Assembly (NCBI GenBank): GCA_035079385.1
Contig: JAVHKY010000052.1
Location: forward strand, 13,020,001-13,084,000
Source of the DNA: Aspidiotus rigidus
Taxonomy: Eukaryota; Arthropoda; Insecta; Hemiptera; Diaspididae
DNA: 64,000 nt
Reading direction: 5' to 3'
Under the pieces are notes generated by a model, which saw only the letters and a list, made by a program, of their open reading frames with translations, was not told the origin of the DNA and searched no databases. Shown here piece by piece: positions 46,227-58,057 of the stretch (position 1 is the first letter of the stretch; each line of letters begins with the position of its first letter). A program made the translations under genes and the position numbers.

Positions 46227-46688
46227 CACGGTATAAGATGAAGAGGTAGTGACACGAACGTATTCTGACTGTGGTAAACGCTGTCCGTGATTTTGAAGTA
46301 GTACTGAACATCCCGAGCGCAGCGCTCGTGATGAAAGTGATGGGTAATGTACAGAGTCTTATGGGAACGCCGCTACTTTCAAAAATTTATTGCAGGATCA
46401 GGAATCAGCCAATGCATTTCATATTTGGCATAAAAATACCATTTAATCTACTCTATAAAATTTTGAAAGAATCACCCTTCTAAGTAAATTCTTGGATTTT
46501 TTATAATCCTTGGAAATTTCATCAATACTAGGGTACCAACGGTAACGTCCCGGCGCAGGTGGGGTGTAGAAGGAACAGGGAAACAGCCCGAGTGTTCGCT
46601 GCAAACCTAGCGGAAGTTTGTACGTACAACTTCAAAACTGCGGACACGATTTTAGCGTTGTGTCATTACCTCTTCATCTTATACCGTG
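46227..46688. mobile_element. hAT-type MITE twin A (462 bp)
   Basis: TIR 'cacggtataagatgaagagg' mirrored at the right end. 8-bp target duplication CCACTAAT at 46219-46226 and 46689-46696. Nearly identical to twin B 186 bases downstream. The 70-codon ORF in each twin is not a known protein. Confidence 0.88.
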
Positions 46689-46873
46689 CCACTAATACAG
46701 ACCTCCTAGACCTATAGTATAAAGGAAGCCTAAGACCTAGTACAGAGCTAGGACAAACTGCTAGTATAAGCTATTGATAAAGATCTTGTAAGCTTATGGT
46801 ATGAAGGATGCCTAGACCTAGTATAAAGGAGGCTTGGACCTAGTATACGCCTAGTATAATACGTAGTATAAAC

Positions 46874-47335
46874 CACGGTATAAGATGAAGAGGTAATGAC
46901 ACCAACGTATTCTGACTGTGGTAAACGCTGTCCGTGATTTTGAAGTAGTTCTGAACATTCCGAGCGCAGCGCTCGTGATGAAAGTGATGGGTAATGTACA
47001 GAGTCTTATGGGAACGCCGCTACTTTCAAAAATTTATTGCAGGATCAGGAATCAGCCGATGCATTTCATATTTGGCATAAAAATACCATTTAATCTACTC
47101 TATAAAATTTCGAAAGAATCACCCTTCTAAGTAAATTCTTGGGTATTTTATAATCCATGGAAATTTCATCAATACTAGGGTACCAACGGTAACGTCTCGG
47201 CGCAGGTGGGGTGTAGAAGGAACAGGGAAACAGCCCGAGTGTTCGCTGCAAACCTAGCGGAAGTTTGTACGTACAACTTCAAAACTGCGGACACGATTTT
47301 AGCGTTGTGTCATTACCTCTTCATCTTATACCGTG
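46874..47335. mobile_element. hAT-type MITE twin B (462 bp)
   Basis: Same TIR. 8-bp target duplication GTATAAAC at 46866-46873 and 47336-47343. The different target duplication from twin A shows two independent insertions, not a tandem duplication. Confidence 0.88.
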
Positions 47336-47908
47336 GTATAAACCTAGTATAATATACTGCATGAAGCAGAGAGGGTAAGTCCCCCTCCTATCACTTCATC
47401 AAAATTTTTCTAAGTCCCTTTTTCTTGCCGGACGGCGCCCGGCGCCCGTCATTTTCCTTCAGTTTACCCCCCCCCCCCCCCCGATAAAACAGGTTCCCTG
47501 TTAAAATACTTCACACTGTATAGCAATGGCTCTGTTCATGGAAAAACTATGGAGCGGTGGTCAAAGTGAAAACATAATTTTAGGGTATAATTTGGAGGGA
47601 AAACCTATAAAATGATGGCTAAGTGAAAAGATATGATTTCGGAGTGCAACTTGGCCATGCTTTTGTGGACAGATTGCTCACACTACTTTGTAAATTCTGA
47701 GGCTTCAGTTTCATTCCAACAATTCGTCATACGGTTCAATAGATCGTATGTTGACGAATAAAAGACAATCTCAAGGGCAATGACTTATAGAAAAGTTTGA
47801 AATCAATCAATGTTTATTTCAATCAATATCTCGACATTGAATAATGCATTGTAACATTACGTACTATTTAAGAGAAACAACACTTTTACAATAGAATGTA
47901 ATACTAGC

Positions 47909-48008
47909 TGTTATAACTGGATAAGACTTTATTAATACAATAGAATAGAATATATATACATGAAGCGCTTGCTTATCACATGCGTACGGCAGTGTTGCCA
48001 ATACTACA
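47909..48008 (-). repeat. Gypsy 3' LTR
   Basis: 100 bp, the 3' LTR with respect to the minus-strand coding direction. One mismatch to the other LTR (position in the TATATA tract), so the Gypsy insertion is young although its ORF is broken. Confidence 0.92.
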
Positions 48009-48156
48009 ATCTTCCCCACTAAAAAATGTTTCGAATATACTAGGAGTAATAGAATTTCAAAAATGAACTTGAACCCAATATAAAAAATAGCAAACTTAAC
48101 CTAGGAAAAGTAGAAAATTTTGAATCAATATAACCAATAACTTCTCGAACAATTGA

Positions 48157-50187
48157 TCAACGCGAGTAAGCTTGCAAGTAAGTAGGTGGACGTCTGGGTC
48201 TGGTGGACCGACGTAATTCTTGTGGTTCAGGAACTGCAACTGGACTAGGAGCTTTGCCTGCTCCTGTGGAATCAAAATCAAAGATGGAAATGTTTGGATT
48301 GAATTTCACTTTCTTTGTCCTGGGTGGGTCATTTGGTCTTATTGGAGAAACTTCTGATTTCTGGAGCTGATTTATGTGGCGTTTGAATGTGTAGCCATTG
48401 TCAAGTGTGACTTTGTAATGTAAACGACCAAAACGTCTAATGATTTTGCCAAATTTCCACGTTGTATGATTATTCTGGTAAACACGGGCTTTAATACGAT
48501 CTCCAACTTTAAATTCTCGAATTGGAAGTGCAGTTGATATATGCTGCTTTTGAACGTGAGGTTTGATTGCATCCAATCGAATGCGATACTTCCGGTTGAA
48601 ATACAATTCTGCTCCTCTCAATAAAGGCGTGGCGCGAGAATGTCGCAAGATTTCTCGAACATTTTCAACAATTGAACTCGGCTCGGTGTCCATTTTACCA
48701 AGTTTGGACTTGAGCGACTGCACATTTCTCTCAGCCAACCCATTGGTTGCTGGGTGTCCCGGAGCGCAAAAAGCTTGTAGAATTCCTCTATCATGACAAT
48801 ATTTCTTAAATTCTTCACTCGTGAATAATGTCGCATTATCACTCACAATCAGTCCTGGATAGCCGTGGTATAGAAAAACTTTTTCTAAAGCTCGAATTAG
48901 ACTCTCTGTTGTAGGTGGTTTTGAGAAAATCTCAATTTCAGGCCATTTGGATTTTGCATCGATTAAGACTAAGAACTGGTGACCATACTTAGGTCCGGCA
49001 AAGTCGATGTGTATTCGATCAAAATTTTCTTCAGGCTCTTCCCAGATATGAGGAGGCGCTTTCTTCGGAGATTTCTGGAATAATTCGCAAGATTTGCAGG
49101 AGCGAACCAACTTCTCAATATCTGTATCAATTTTTGGCCAATAGACATATCGACGTGCAAGTTGCTTCATTTTTGTGATACCGGAATGAGTCAAATGAAG
49201 TTCACGAAGGATTGCTGGACAAAGACTTTCAGGAATGTAGATTCGATCATCGCGATACACTATTTCACCATTTATTGAAAATTCATCATCATACCGAGGA
49301 TCATTCTGTAGCTTTTCAATTAGCTTTGATAAAACTGGATCCTTTTTTGATTCCTCGATAATATTTTTACTGGTGATTGGACTGTCTTTGAAAGTGGAAA
49401 TGGACAGAACGGACAATTTACTTTCTCGAAATTCATCTAGTTCCATATCAATTTGATTTACTTTTCCCATAGACACTGAACTCTGAAGAGGTGCTCTTGA
49501 AAAATAATCTGCATTCTGGTTTTCTTCACTCTTCCTGTGGCTAATAGTGTAATTGAAAATAGACAAGTACATGGCATATCTGTGCAATCTATCTGCAGTC
49601 ATTTTAGGTAGCTGCTTGTTTTCATTGAAAATGTGTGACAGAGCTTTATTATCAGTTATAAGCTCAAACTTTGTTCCATATAAGTACATATAGAACTTAT
49701 CAAGCGCAAATACTATTGCCAATGCTTCTCGATCGATCTGACTATATCTTTTCTCGCTACTAGAGAGGGAATGGGAAATATACGCGATTGGTTTCTCTCT
49801 ACCTTCAATATAATGAGAAAGTACTGCCCCTATTCCTTCCGGGCTTGCATCAGTTGCTAAAATCAGCGGTAAATCTGGATCAAAAGGTACCAACGTTTGA
49901 TTACTGGATAGAATTTGCTTCACTTTAAGGAATGCAGCTTCGCATTCTGCAGACCAATGAAATTTTTGACCTTTCTGCATCAACTTCCGGATGGGCGCTG
50001 TCATTTCAGAGGCATTTGGGATGAAACTCGAATAGTAAGCGATCAATCCCATGAAATGTTCAATTTCTTGCGCATTTTTTGGTCTAGGAGCATTTACCAA
50101 TGCTTCAATTTTTGCTGGGTCATTCGAAATTTTCTGGAACTCGATAATTCTGCCCAGATACTTTATCTTGGTTTGGAAAAAAAACAC
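48157..50187 (-). pseudogene. Gypsy pol, C-terminal part (RT end, RNase H, integrase)
   Basis: 676 codons. Starts in the RT thumb (IKYLGRIIEFQKISNDPAKI). RNase H: LATDASPEGIGAVLSH, YSQIDREALAIVFAL, LITDNKALSHIF. Integrase: an H-x(3)-H and CKSCELF zinc region, then D in IHIDFAGPKYG, D in IVSDNATLF and E in NGLAERNVQSLK, so the DDE triad is intact. A chromodomain is not evident; the tail (RRSTRPRRPPTYL) is basic. It is out of frame with the upstream gag-RT part because of one base in a T/A homopolymer near 50175; a sequencing error there cannot be excluded. Confidence 0.9.
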
Positions 50188-52300
50188 ACTTCTTTGCGTT
50201 CAAGTGAAGGTTATTCTTTTCTAATCTCTTTAAACAATTTAGTAAATTCGTTTTGCATTCAGCAATAGTAGCACCATGTACAACCAAATCATCGAAATAT
50301 GAAATAACACCTGTCAAATCTCGCAAGATTTGATCCATGACTCGATGGAAATGACTGGGAGCCGTTTTCAGGCCTTGACCTAAATGGTTAACTTTGAAAA
50401 CACCCAAATGTGTTGAAATTGCTTGAATTTTGGAGCTTTCTTCATCGACTGGAATGGATGGATAACCGCCAAAAATATCTAGTTTACAATAATAACGAGA
50501 ATTACGTAATTTGTCTATTACCTCGTCTTGACGTGGAATAGGATAGTGCGCATCCAATAGCTGAGGATTAACAGTCGGCTTGTAATCTGCCACAATTCGA
50601 ATCTTGCCTTCAGCTTTTGGTACAATAACAATTGGAGAACCCCAATCACATTTTTCAATTTTTGAAATGATTTTATCATTCTCAAGTGCTTGTAGTTCTG
50701 CTTCAACCTTGGATCGCAGAGCAAATGGAACTGGCCTTGGCTTCAGGAATACTGGTTTACTACCTTTACAAAGTGTTACTGTACAGCTTATATCCGGAAC
50801 TTTACCAATACGTTGCTCAAAAATTGTAGGAAACTGGACCTTCAGTTCATCGATAGTTGGTATAATTTCTTGAATTGAGAATACACTGGAAGTAGCTGGA
50901 TAGCTTTTATCTAGCTCATCTAAGCGAATTCCTAGATGGCGAATCCATGCGCGGCCCAATACTGCAGAATACTGGTTTCCTACAACAACTAATAATTCTT
51001 TACTGACAGTATCTTTATATTGTACTTGAACTTCAAGCGCACCAATAGGATCAATAATACCATTATCATAAGCACAAAATCGAATCGGAATTTGTTGTAA
51101 CTTTTTCGTATCTAAGTTTAGTTTTTGAAACTTGTTTACAGGCACTATTGTTAGACCAACACCACAATCAACTTCGATTTCTGTTTGAATACTATTAATT
51201 TTAAGTCGAACAATATACTTCTCTGTGTCCTCTAAAGGATTACTTGAAAAAATATCAACCAACGTGATTTTATTCGCATCGATAACACTAACATCCTGGA
51301 GAAGCTGTTCTGTAATGTTTGAAACAGCTTGTTTTGAATTGTTATTATTAGTATTAGACTTTTTTGATTTTAAAAGAGTTGAAATACACACGCGAGCAAC
51401 ATGTCCTTTTCGATTACACGAATTACACAATAACCGTTCTGGGTCAGAAAAACAGTCTTGTATTTTATGATTATTTCGACCACACCGAATGCACAAATCT
51501 TGAATACCCAATTCCGCATAATTTATACGATTGCGCGATTTACCTCGATACTGTTTCTGATTTGAAGATGATTTAGAACGATTTTGATAGTAGTTCTGCT
51601 TAGAAGGCGAACGCGAATTTCGATTATTCGAACGCGATTGATGACCAATACGATTGACTTGATGATTTTCATCAGGACTGGAAGAACTGGATTGGTCTTT
51701 GATTTCTTGATTACCCATTTTAGAAGCTTCGTATGCTAACGCTTTATCAATCGCAATACTAAGTTTCAATTCTGGTTCTTCTAACAAACGTTCACGAAGC
51801 AAAGAGTCTCGAATTCCTCGAATGAATTGGAGGAGTAGAAATAAATCAGAAACGGATTTTCCACACTCGCATTTGAATTCACATGTGGGAATAAATTTCT
51901 TGAGAGCTGCTACAAATTCTCCTATTGACTCCTTATCTTTCTGGACACGCGTCTGGAACCGGTGCTGTTCTATCAGCGGATTTGGCGTTGGACACAGATA
52001 TTGCTCAAGTTTTTCGACAATCTGAGCATATGAAAGAGAATCTAGTGTGTCTGGAGCGACAATAGCCTTTGAAATTTCGTATGTTTCAGCCCCAACACAG
52101 TTCAGGAATGTTTTCCTCTTCATCTCTGCATCTTCAGAAATTCCTTTCATTTCTGCATAGTTTTCAAATCGTTCACGGTACTGTTTGAAATTTTCTTTCT
52201 GCTTGGAAAAGGTTTCGAAATTGAGAATAAATGGTGTACCTCCTGAAGATTGACCAGACTGTGATCCTTCTCCTGGTTTTTTCTGCTGGGCGGATGCAGC
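50120..52300 (-). pseudogene. Gypsy gag-protease-RT part
   Basis: The open frame extends upstream into the BEL LTR, but the Gypsy part begins at 52300. Gag region with a Ser/Arg-rich tract; two zinc knuckles (CIRCGRNNHKIQDC and CNSCNRKGHVARVC); protease with DCG (IEVDCGVGLTIVP) instead of the usual DSG/DTG; RT with VPKAEGKIRIVADYKP, YYCKLDIFGGYPSIPVDEES and the catalytic YFDDLVV. Frame lost at 50.18 kb. Its start was cut off by the BEL insertion: the first 18 gag codons lie at 58113-58058. Confidence 0.9.
52296..52300. repeat. BEL target-site duplication, left copy
   Basis: GCAGC, repeated at 58058-58062. Removing the BEL plus one copy restores the uninterrupted Gypsy gag frame. Confidence 0.9.
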
Positions 52301-52496
52301 TGTCGCGGATGCGAGACAGAGGGCAGCACTAAACTCCGACCAGCTGACGGATGATGTCAACTGGGCGGGAACTACACGATAAACGACTAACCTAATAATA
52401 AAATAATAATGACGAATTGAATGTATTCCAATTTTATTGTGAAATAATAATCCATTTATCAATTACAAATAATCTTCTCTCTTCACTGCCGCGACA
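52301..52496 (+). repeat. BEL 5' LTR
   Basis: 196 bp, TG...CA ends inside the inverted 'tgtcgcgg/ccgcgaca'. No difference seen from the 3' LTR. Confidence 0.93.
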
Positions 52497-52602
52497 TGGT
52501 AGCAGAGTGTGTAAATCCGTAAACCGCTTCCACAATCCACATTCAATCCAATTACTCTACGCAGGTATACGATTCCATCTCCAATAACCAATCCATTCCA
52601 TT

Positions 52603-55600
52603 ATGGCGTTGGAAATCGAGCTGCAAAGATATCTTAGCACTATCACCAAATATCTCAATTCGGCGGACGAACTTATCGCATCTTCTGATCCAGACCTAGA
52701 ACAGATACAACTTCATTTACTGATATTCGAAAAATACCTACCAAAAATTGAACAATTTCGCGGGAAAAAGAAAGAAGAAACTAGTTTTGCTACAGATGCT
52801 GTACCTATAATCGACAGTGTTTTCATTACCCAAATCAAACTCGAACAACTGCAATTTAAACTCCAACCTGCACCTAAAAATATTGTACCTGTAGTTCCTC
52901 AACCTACAATAATCCAACCTCACTTATCAATTCCGCATCTCAAGTTGCAATCGTTCGATGGAACGAAACGGAGGACTTATCCAAGATTCAAAGAATCATT
53001 CAAAGCAATTTTTGATTCCGCGCCTTTAGACAACAAACAGAGATTTCTACGTCTTCAAACCTATATAACTGGCGAAGCGGCAAATTACATAACTCACTTA
53101 CCAATCGAGGAAAGTAGTTACAAAAAAGCTTGGGACACCTTAGATCACGAATTTGACGATCCAACCACATTGATTGCTGAATTGTATCGTGACATACATA
53201 ACACTAAACCAGCGAAGCAGGAAACACTCCAACTCAGACAAACTTTCAATTCAATCGAAGCCATATTGAAAGCATTAGAGCAATACGGCGAATCAATCGA
53301 GAACAATCTCTACCTACAAAATATAATCTTCCAAAAATTTCCGACGAACATCATTTTCAGTCTTTCAACGGAACAAGAGTTAACGTTACCGGCCTTTCGC
53401 AAGAAAATGGATCAATTAATACGAGTAAGAGAACGATACTCTGTTATGTCAACAAACATCACTCAATCCATACCTACATCAACATCAAAATTTGAGAATC
53501 CAGCAGTGAAACCTACGTATTCAACATCGACTCCAAGTAATTTCAAGCCTAGATCTACATTACCGGTATCATCAGAAACAAAGGCATCGGCATCATCATT
53601 TAATCCACAACAAAAGCAACCTCATTGCGCTTTTTGTCACGCAGATCATTATTCTGATCTTTGCCCTTCATACACAACGCTTGCAGCGAGGAAGGCAAAA
53701 ATCACCGGTAATTGTTTCAACTGCTTGAATAAGCACGAAGCTGGGAAATGCCGTCGAACAAAGAAATGTTATCACTGCCGACAGCAGCACCACAGCAGTT
53801 TATGTCCGATGAAGTTTGGAGAAAAAGCAAAAGAAGATCAAAATGTCAACGAATTGAAAACACCAGAACCGGTCACTCAAACCCTCCTAGTCAAAAAACA
53901 AGGGCAAACAGGAACATACCTAACCGCCTGCACACGAATACGCAATCCAGAAACAGGTTCTTCAAAATATGTTCGCATAATATTCGACGGTGGATGTCCT
54001 AAAACTTTAATCGAAGATGAAATGGCAGATTTACTCCAGCTGACCCGATCTAACACGATAGATATTCCCGTTAAAGGATTTCTGGATAAGGAACCAAAGA
54101 AATTACGAACATCAACAGTTTCGATCGAAATTCCCGGAATGCGAAAAATCATCAGTATTCAAACTACACCAGAGATCGCTACAAATATAACCAGTATCGA
54201 TCACAATGAATTTTTGAAGACGTATCCGCAGTACTCACACATCGAATTTGCTGATGAAGGAAACAATCTCACTCCGACGATATTGATAGGCGGCGATTAT
54301 TATTTCACCTTCATAGCAGACAAACCAAAAATTACAGTAGAAGATGATCTTCACCTAATATCTAGCTTATTTGGTTGGATGATAGCGGGAATCCAAGACA
54401 ATAACGTTGAACAGCAATCCTACCTACTCACCACCTCAGCCGCGATAGAACAGCTAGTTTCACTCGATACTATTGGAATCAAAGATGCTTACCTAACGCA
54501 GGCCGATGAAGAAGAGCAAGCATTGAAACAATTCTACGAGAAAATCCAAATTATAGATGATCGTTATCACATCGGCTGGCCTTGGAAAATCAATCCAGAA
54601 ACTCTTCCCAGTAATTATGGTATCTCCATTGGTCGATTAAGATCGTTGTACAAAACTCTGAAACATAAACCAGAATTATTACAAGCCTATGATAACATAT
54701 TCAAGCAACAAATTGAAGCAGGAATTCTAGAGAATGCTTATCACAAATACGATGACGGATCGTACATTCCACATCACGGAGTGTATACGCCCGAAAAATC
54801 GACACCAATACGGATTGTATTCGCTGGTAACGCCAAACAATCCAAAAATAATCTATCAATCAATGAGGCAATATACAAAGGTCGACAGCTCCTCGAAGAT
54901 CAACTCGGCATAATTCTGAGATTCAGAAAGCATAAAGTCGCAATCATGGGAGATTTTGAAAAAGCTTATCTCCACATTGGGCTCAAACAAGAAGATAGGA
55001 AATACGTAAAATGTTTATGGCTTAAAGATGCGTCAAAACCACCTGAACCAGAGAATATACTATGCTTACAATTTACACGCATCGCTTTTGGTATCGTCGC
55101 TTCTAGTTTCATTCTCCAAGCAACAATTCGTTATCACCTCGATAAGTATGCTAAGGAATATCCGTTATTAGCACACGACTTTTACGCAGATAATCTCATC
55201 ACAGGATCACATTCCGAAGAAAACGCTATCAAAATTGCATCCGACTCAATTAGAATGTTTGAAATTTGCTCCATGAATCTGAGACGATGGTCATCGTCAT
55301 CCCAAACCGTACTTCAATCCATTCTGGAAACAAAGAGAGAGAAAGAAAATCCAGTTACCGTTCTAGGCTTAAAATGGAACACGGTTACCGATGAAATTTA
55401 CCTGGCAGTTCCAAAATTTATCGAAACTGAACCAACATTTCGTATTGTACTGCAAAACATTGCCAGATTATATGACCCACTCGGCATCTTTTCACCAATA
55501 ACGTTGAAAGCAAAAATTTTTCTTCAGTCACTTCGCCAACATAGACTAACTTATGATGAAAAATTACCCGAGAACTTGGCGATAACCTGGAAAGAAATTT

Positions 55601-57747
55601 TAGAGGATCTTCGGAACACTACCAAACTGCAGCTACCGCGATCCACTCCAATAACGAAGGAAAGCGAATTTCATTGTTTCACTGACGCGAGCAAAAAGGG
55701 TTATGGATTCGTTATATACGTACTTCATCCTTCAACAAAAAGCATCCACTTTATTTTCGCCAAAGCAAAAGTAGCGCCATCGCGAAGTCTCACGATTCCG
55801 AAACTCGAGTTACTTGCTGCAACACTTGGAGCGCGTGCCTTAAGTTTTGTGCAGAAATCGCTCCATCTATCTATCGAACATTCCGCCACCTTATGGACCG
55901 ACAGTAAATGTACATTAGCCCGTATCTACACGTCAAAGATTTTACCCACATATGAAGAAAATCGCGTTCGTGAAATACGCGCTACAAAAGTAACATGCCG
56001 ATACGTACCAGCAGAATTTAACGTTGCCGATCCGGCTTCTCGTGGCCAAACCTTCGACGAATTTGAAAAATCTTCGTGGTTTACTGGTCCGAAATTTCTT
56101 AGCAAGTCTCCAAATGAATGGCCAAAGCATGAACCTTCGCAATACGCAAGCTACGACTCAAATACACATGATCCAGAGACCGAGGTCATCACAGCGCTAC
56201 CTGTACAAGCTGACAAACAAGTTGACATCTGGTCAAAACTCTTGGAAAGATATTCAGATTTTAGAAAACTAATAAAAGTTACATCTTACATTCTCCGGTT
56301 TGTTGCAGAGAAAATATCGAAAACGACCCCCTTCTTTGAAATGATGAGAAGCGACCCATACTATGCAGCCTTGCGATTCTGGATAAAAAGAATCCAAAAA
56401 CTTCACTTTTCCGACATCTTCAACGACCTACAGAATAACAAAAGAAACGCAATAATCAATGGCCTGCGTATTCAATTAGATTCTGAAGGAATCCTGAGGT
56501 CACACGGCAGATTTCAGTTTGCCAAAATCGATATGCAGGAAAGATCACCGATTCTTTTACCTAAAGCGAGCGAAAGTAAATTCGTTTCTCTACTCATCCT
56601 GCATTACCATTATCTGAACTTCCATACAGGGACGAATCAAACTTTGACTGCCATTCGCCGGCGATACTGGTTACTTCTAGGAAGGCGATCTGTGTACAAC
56701 GTCATAAAAAAATGTGCTCAATGCGCAAAATTTACAGCGCGTCCATATGACCAACCAAAGGAATCTGATTTACCTGAATTCCGACTCTGTCCAAAAACAC
56801 TTCCATTCACCGCAGTTGGAATGGACACGTTGGGTCCTATAACAGTTGATAGAAGTAAAGCATACATTCTCCTGGTAGTTTGCCTGGTCACACGAGCAGT
56901 AACACTTGAACCACTCGAATCTCTGGAAACGAAGGAAATGAACTTTGCTCTACGTCGCGTCAAAGCACGAAGGACGGCTCCAGATCTGTACTATTCGGAC
57001 AATGCACCACAGTTTAAAATTATGGAGCAACTAACCAAAGAAAACTCATCCAAGCAAATAATATGGAAATACATACCCGTTGGCGCAAGCTGGATGGGAG
57101 GAACTTATGAGAGACTGGTCAGCAACGTGAAACAAGCCTTGGAACGCACTTTCCATCATAGGGCACTCACCTCTCAACAATTTCGAACCATACTTCTAGA
57201 AATAGAAGCGATAATCAATTCTCGGCCACTTACGTATATTCAATCAGCAGATACCCTAACACCATTGACGCCGAATGACTTTTTGCAGGCGAAATTCATC
57301 AACGATAATTACCCAACAGTATCTGACACCGATGACATCAGTCGTAAGACTCTACTATCGTTCATTCGCCAAAGCCAAGCCATTCTGGATATATTCTGGA
57401 GAAGGTGGGCAACCACTTACTTGCAAGAGCTAAGGGAACGTCATAGACGCGATCAATCAAAAGGTAACGAACAGATATCGAAGATCAAGCCAAATGTAGG
57501 CGACGTCGTCATCTTGAAGGAAGCACTCAAGAAGAGGAACACCTGGCCTCTGGGCATCATTACCGAACTCAATGAAAGTCACGACAGAAAGATAAGATCA
57601 GCCCAAGTAAAAGTAGCATCCGGCGCAGTTCTACAACGACCTCTGAAAAACCTTTATCCACTCAATATAACAAAAACAAACGAATCCGAACCAAATGAGG
57701 ACGACTACGAAATCGTTGAAATAGAGGAAGAAGAAATTGAAGAATAA
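52603..57747 (+). CDS. BEL/Pao gag-pol polyprotein, intact
   Basis: 1714 codons. Gag (about 1-300) with the LKLQSFDGTKRRTYPRFKES block typical of BEL gag; zinc knuckles at about 345-400 (CAFCHADHYSDLC, CFNCLNKHEAGKC, CYHCRQQHHSSLC); aspartic protease at about 455 (IIFDGGCPKTLI, a D-G-G variant usual in BEL); RT at about 720-950 with AIMGDFEKAYLHI and the box FYADNLITGS, where the second Asp is Asn; RNase H at about 1025-1130 (CFTDASKKGYGFVIY, IPKLELLAATLGA, LWTDSKCTL); integrase with H-x-H...CAQCAKF zinc region, D in VGMDTLGPIT, D in YYSDNAPQF and E in GTYERLVSNVK. Start ATG 52603 is the first in frame and follows the primer-binding region by about 100 bases. The YADN box occurs in other BEL elements as I recall, so it need not mean inactivity. 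Confidence 0.95.
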   Translation: MALEIELQRYLSTITKYLNSADELIASSDPDLEQIQLHLLIFEKYLPKIEQFRGKKKEETSFATDAVPIIDSVFITQIKLEQLQFKLQPAPKNIVPVVPQPTIIQPHLSIPHLKLQSFDGTKRRTYPRFKESFKAIFDSAPLDNKQRFLRLQTYITGEAANYITHLPIEESSYKKAWDTLDHEFDDPTTLIAELYRDIHNTKPAKQETLQLRQTFNSIEAILKALEQYGESIENNLYLQNIIFQKFPTNIIFSLSTEQELTLPAFRKKMDQLIRVRERYSVMSTNITQSIPTSTSKFENPAVKPTYSTSTPSNFKPRSTLPVSSETKASASSFNPQQKQPHCAFCHADHYSDLCPSYTTLAARKAKITGNCFNCLNKHEAGKCRRTKKCYHCRQQHHSSLCPMKFGEKAKEDQNVNELKTPEPVTQTLLVKKQGQTGTYLTACTRIRNPETGSSKYVRIIFDGGCPKTLIEDEMADLLQLTRSNTIDIPVKGFLDKEPKKLRTSTVSIEIPGMRKIISIQTTPEIATNITSIDHNEFLKTYPQYSHIEFADEGNNLTPTILIGGDYYFTFIADKPKITVEDDLHLISSLFGWMIAGIQDNNVEQQSYLLTTSAAIEQLVSLDTIGIKDAYLTQADEEEQALKQFYEKIQIIDDRYHIGWPWKINPETLPSNYGISIGRLRSLYKTLKHKPELLQAYDNIFKQQIEAGILENAYHKYDDGSYIPHHGVYTPEKSTPIRIVFAGNAKQSKNNLSINEAIYKGRQLLEDQLGIILRFRKHKVAIMGDFEKAYLHIGLKQEDRKYVKCLWLKDASKPPEPENILCLQFTRIAFGIVASSFILQATIRYHLDKYAKEYPLLAHDFYADNLITGSHSEENAIKIASDSIRMFEICSMNLRRWSSSSQTVLQSILETKREKENPVTVLGLKWNTVTDEIYLAVPKFIETEPTFRIVLQNIARLYDPLGIFSPITLKAKIFLQSLRQHRLTYDEKLPENLAITWKEILEDLRNTTKLQLPRSTPITKESEFHCFTDASKKGYGFVIYVLHPSTKSIHFIFAKAKVAPSRSLTIPKLELLAATLGARALSFVQKSLHLSIEHSATLWTDSKCTLARIYTSKILPTYEENRVREIRATKVTCRYVPAEFNVADPASRGQTFDEFEKSSWFTGPKFLSKSPNEWPKHEPSQYASYDSNTHDPETEVITALPVQADKQVDIWSKLLERYSDFRKLIKVTSYILRFVAEKISKTTPFFEMMRSDPYYAALRFWIKRIQKLHFSDIFNDLQNNKRNAIINGLRIQLDSEGILRSHGRFQFAKIDMQERSPILLPKASESKFVSLLILHYHYLNFHTGTNQTLTAIRRRYWLLLGRRSVYNVIKKCAQCAKFTARPYDQPKESDLPEFRLCPKTLPFTAVGMDTLGPITVDRSKAYILLVVCLVTRAVTLEPLESLETKEMNFALRRVKARRTAPDLYYSDNAPQFKIMEQLTKENSSKQIIWKYIPVGASWMGGTYERLVSNVKQALERTFHHRALTSQQFRTILLEIEAIINSRPLTYIQSADTLTPLTPNDFLQAKFINDNYPTVSDTDDISRKTLLSFIRQSQAILDIFWRRWATTYLQELRERHRRDQSKGNEQISKIKPNVGDVVILKEALKKRNTWPLGIITELNESHDRKIRSAQVKVASGAVLQRPLKNLYPLNITKTNESEPNEDDYEIVEIEEEEIEE

Positions 57748-57861
57748 TGGATGAAAATGAAAGTTAGTAAATAGTAAATATTGTTGTTATTCTTAACCTC
57801 GTTGTTCCAAACAAAAATTTTTTTTTTTTTTCTTTTTTCTTTTTTCTTTTGGCTTCCCCAA

Positions 57862-58057
57862 TGTCGCGGATGCGAGACAGAGGGCAGCACTAAACTCCGA
57901 CCAGCTGACGGATGATGTCAACTGGGCGGGAACTACACGATAAACGACTAACCTAATAATAAAATAATAATGACGAATTGAATGTATTCCAATTTTATTG
58001 TGAAATAATAATCCATTTATCAATTACAAATAATCTTCTCTCTTCACTGCCGCGACA
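57862..58057 (+). repeat. BEL 3' LTR
   Basis: 196 bp, same sequence as 52301-52496; followed by the second GCAGC target copy and then by Gypsy gag sequence. Confidence 0.93.

Larger units (their letters stand above)
45874..47500. mobile_element. TIR element CAGGGAACCTGTTTTAT, long copy hosting two MITEs
   Basis: Left 'cagggaacctgttttatggg' and right 'gataaaacaggttccctg' are inverted. Modules shared with 26423-26794: 'tagtataaaggaggctt', 'agtccccctcctatca' and 'gccggacggcgc'. It also holds a cluster of TGACGTCA palindromes, a 17-C run at the right and two complete hAT-type MITEs. No transposase is present. Family assignment is uncertain. Confidence 0.6.
52301..58057 (+). mobile_element. BEL/Pao LTR retrotransposon, full length (5757 bp)
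   Basis: Two 196-bp LTRs (52301-52496, 57862-58057; TGTCGCGG...CCGCGACA) look identical throughout. 5-bp target duplication GCAGC. One uninterrupted gag-pol frame. 5' of the ORF the LTR is followed by 'tggtagcagagtg', a probable primer-binding site. The sequence just before the 3' LTR is pyrimidine-rich (T/C runs at 57820-57850), so the polypurine tract is not obvious. All signs point to a very recent, possibly active insertion. Confidence 0.95.

Noticed and set aside
45880..47500. CRISPR-like or tandem array because of repeated units
   Set aside because: Repeats are transposon copies with TIRs and target duplications; no regular spacer structure, and the DNA is eukaryotic.
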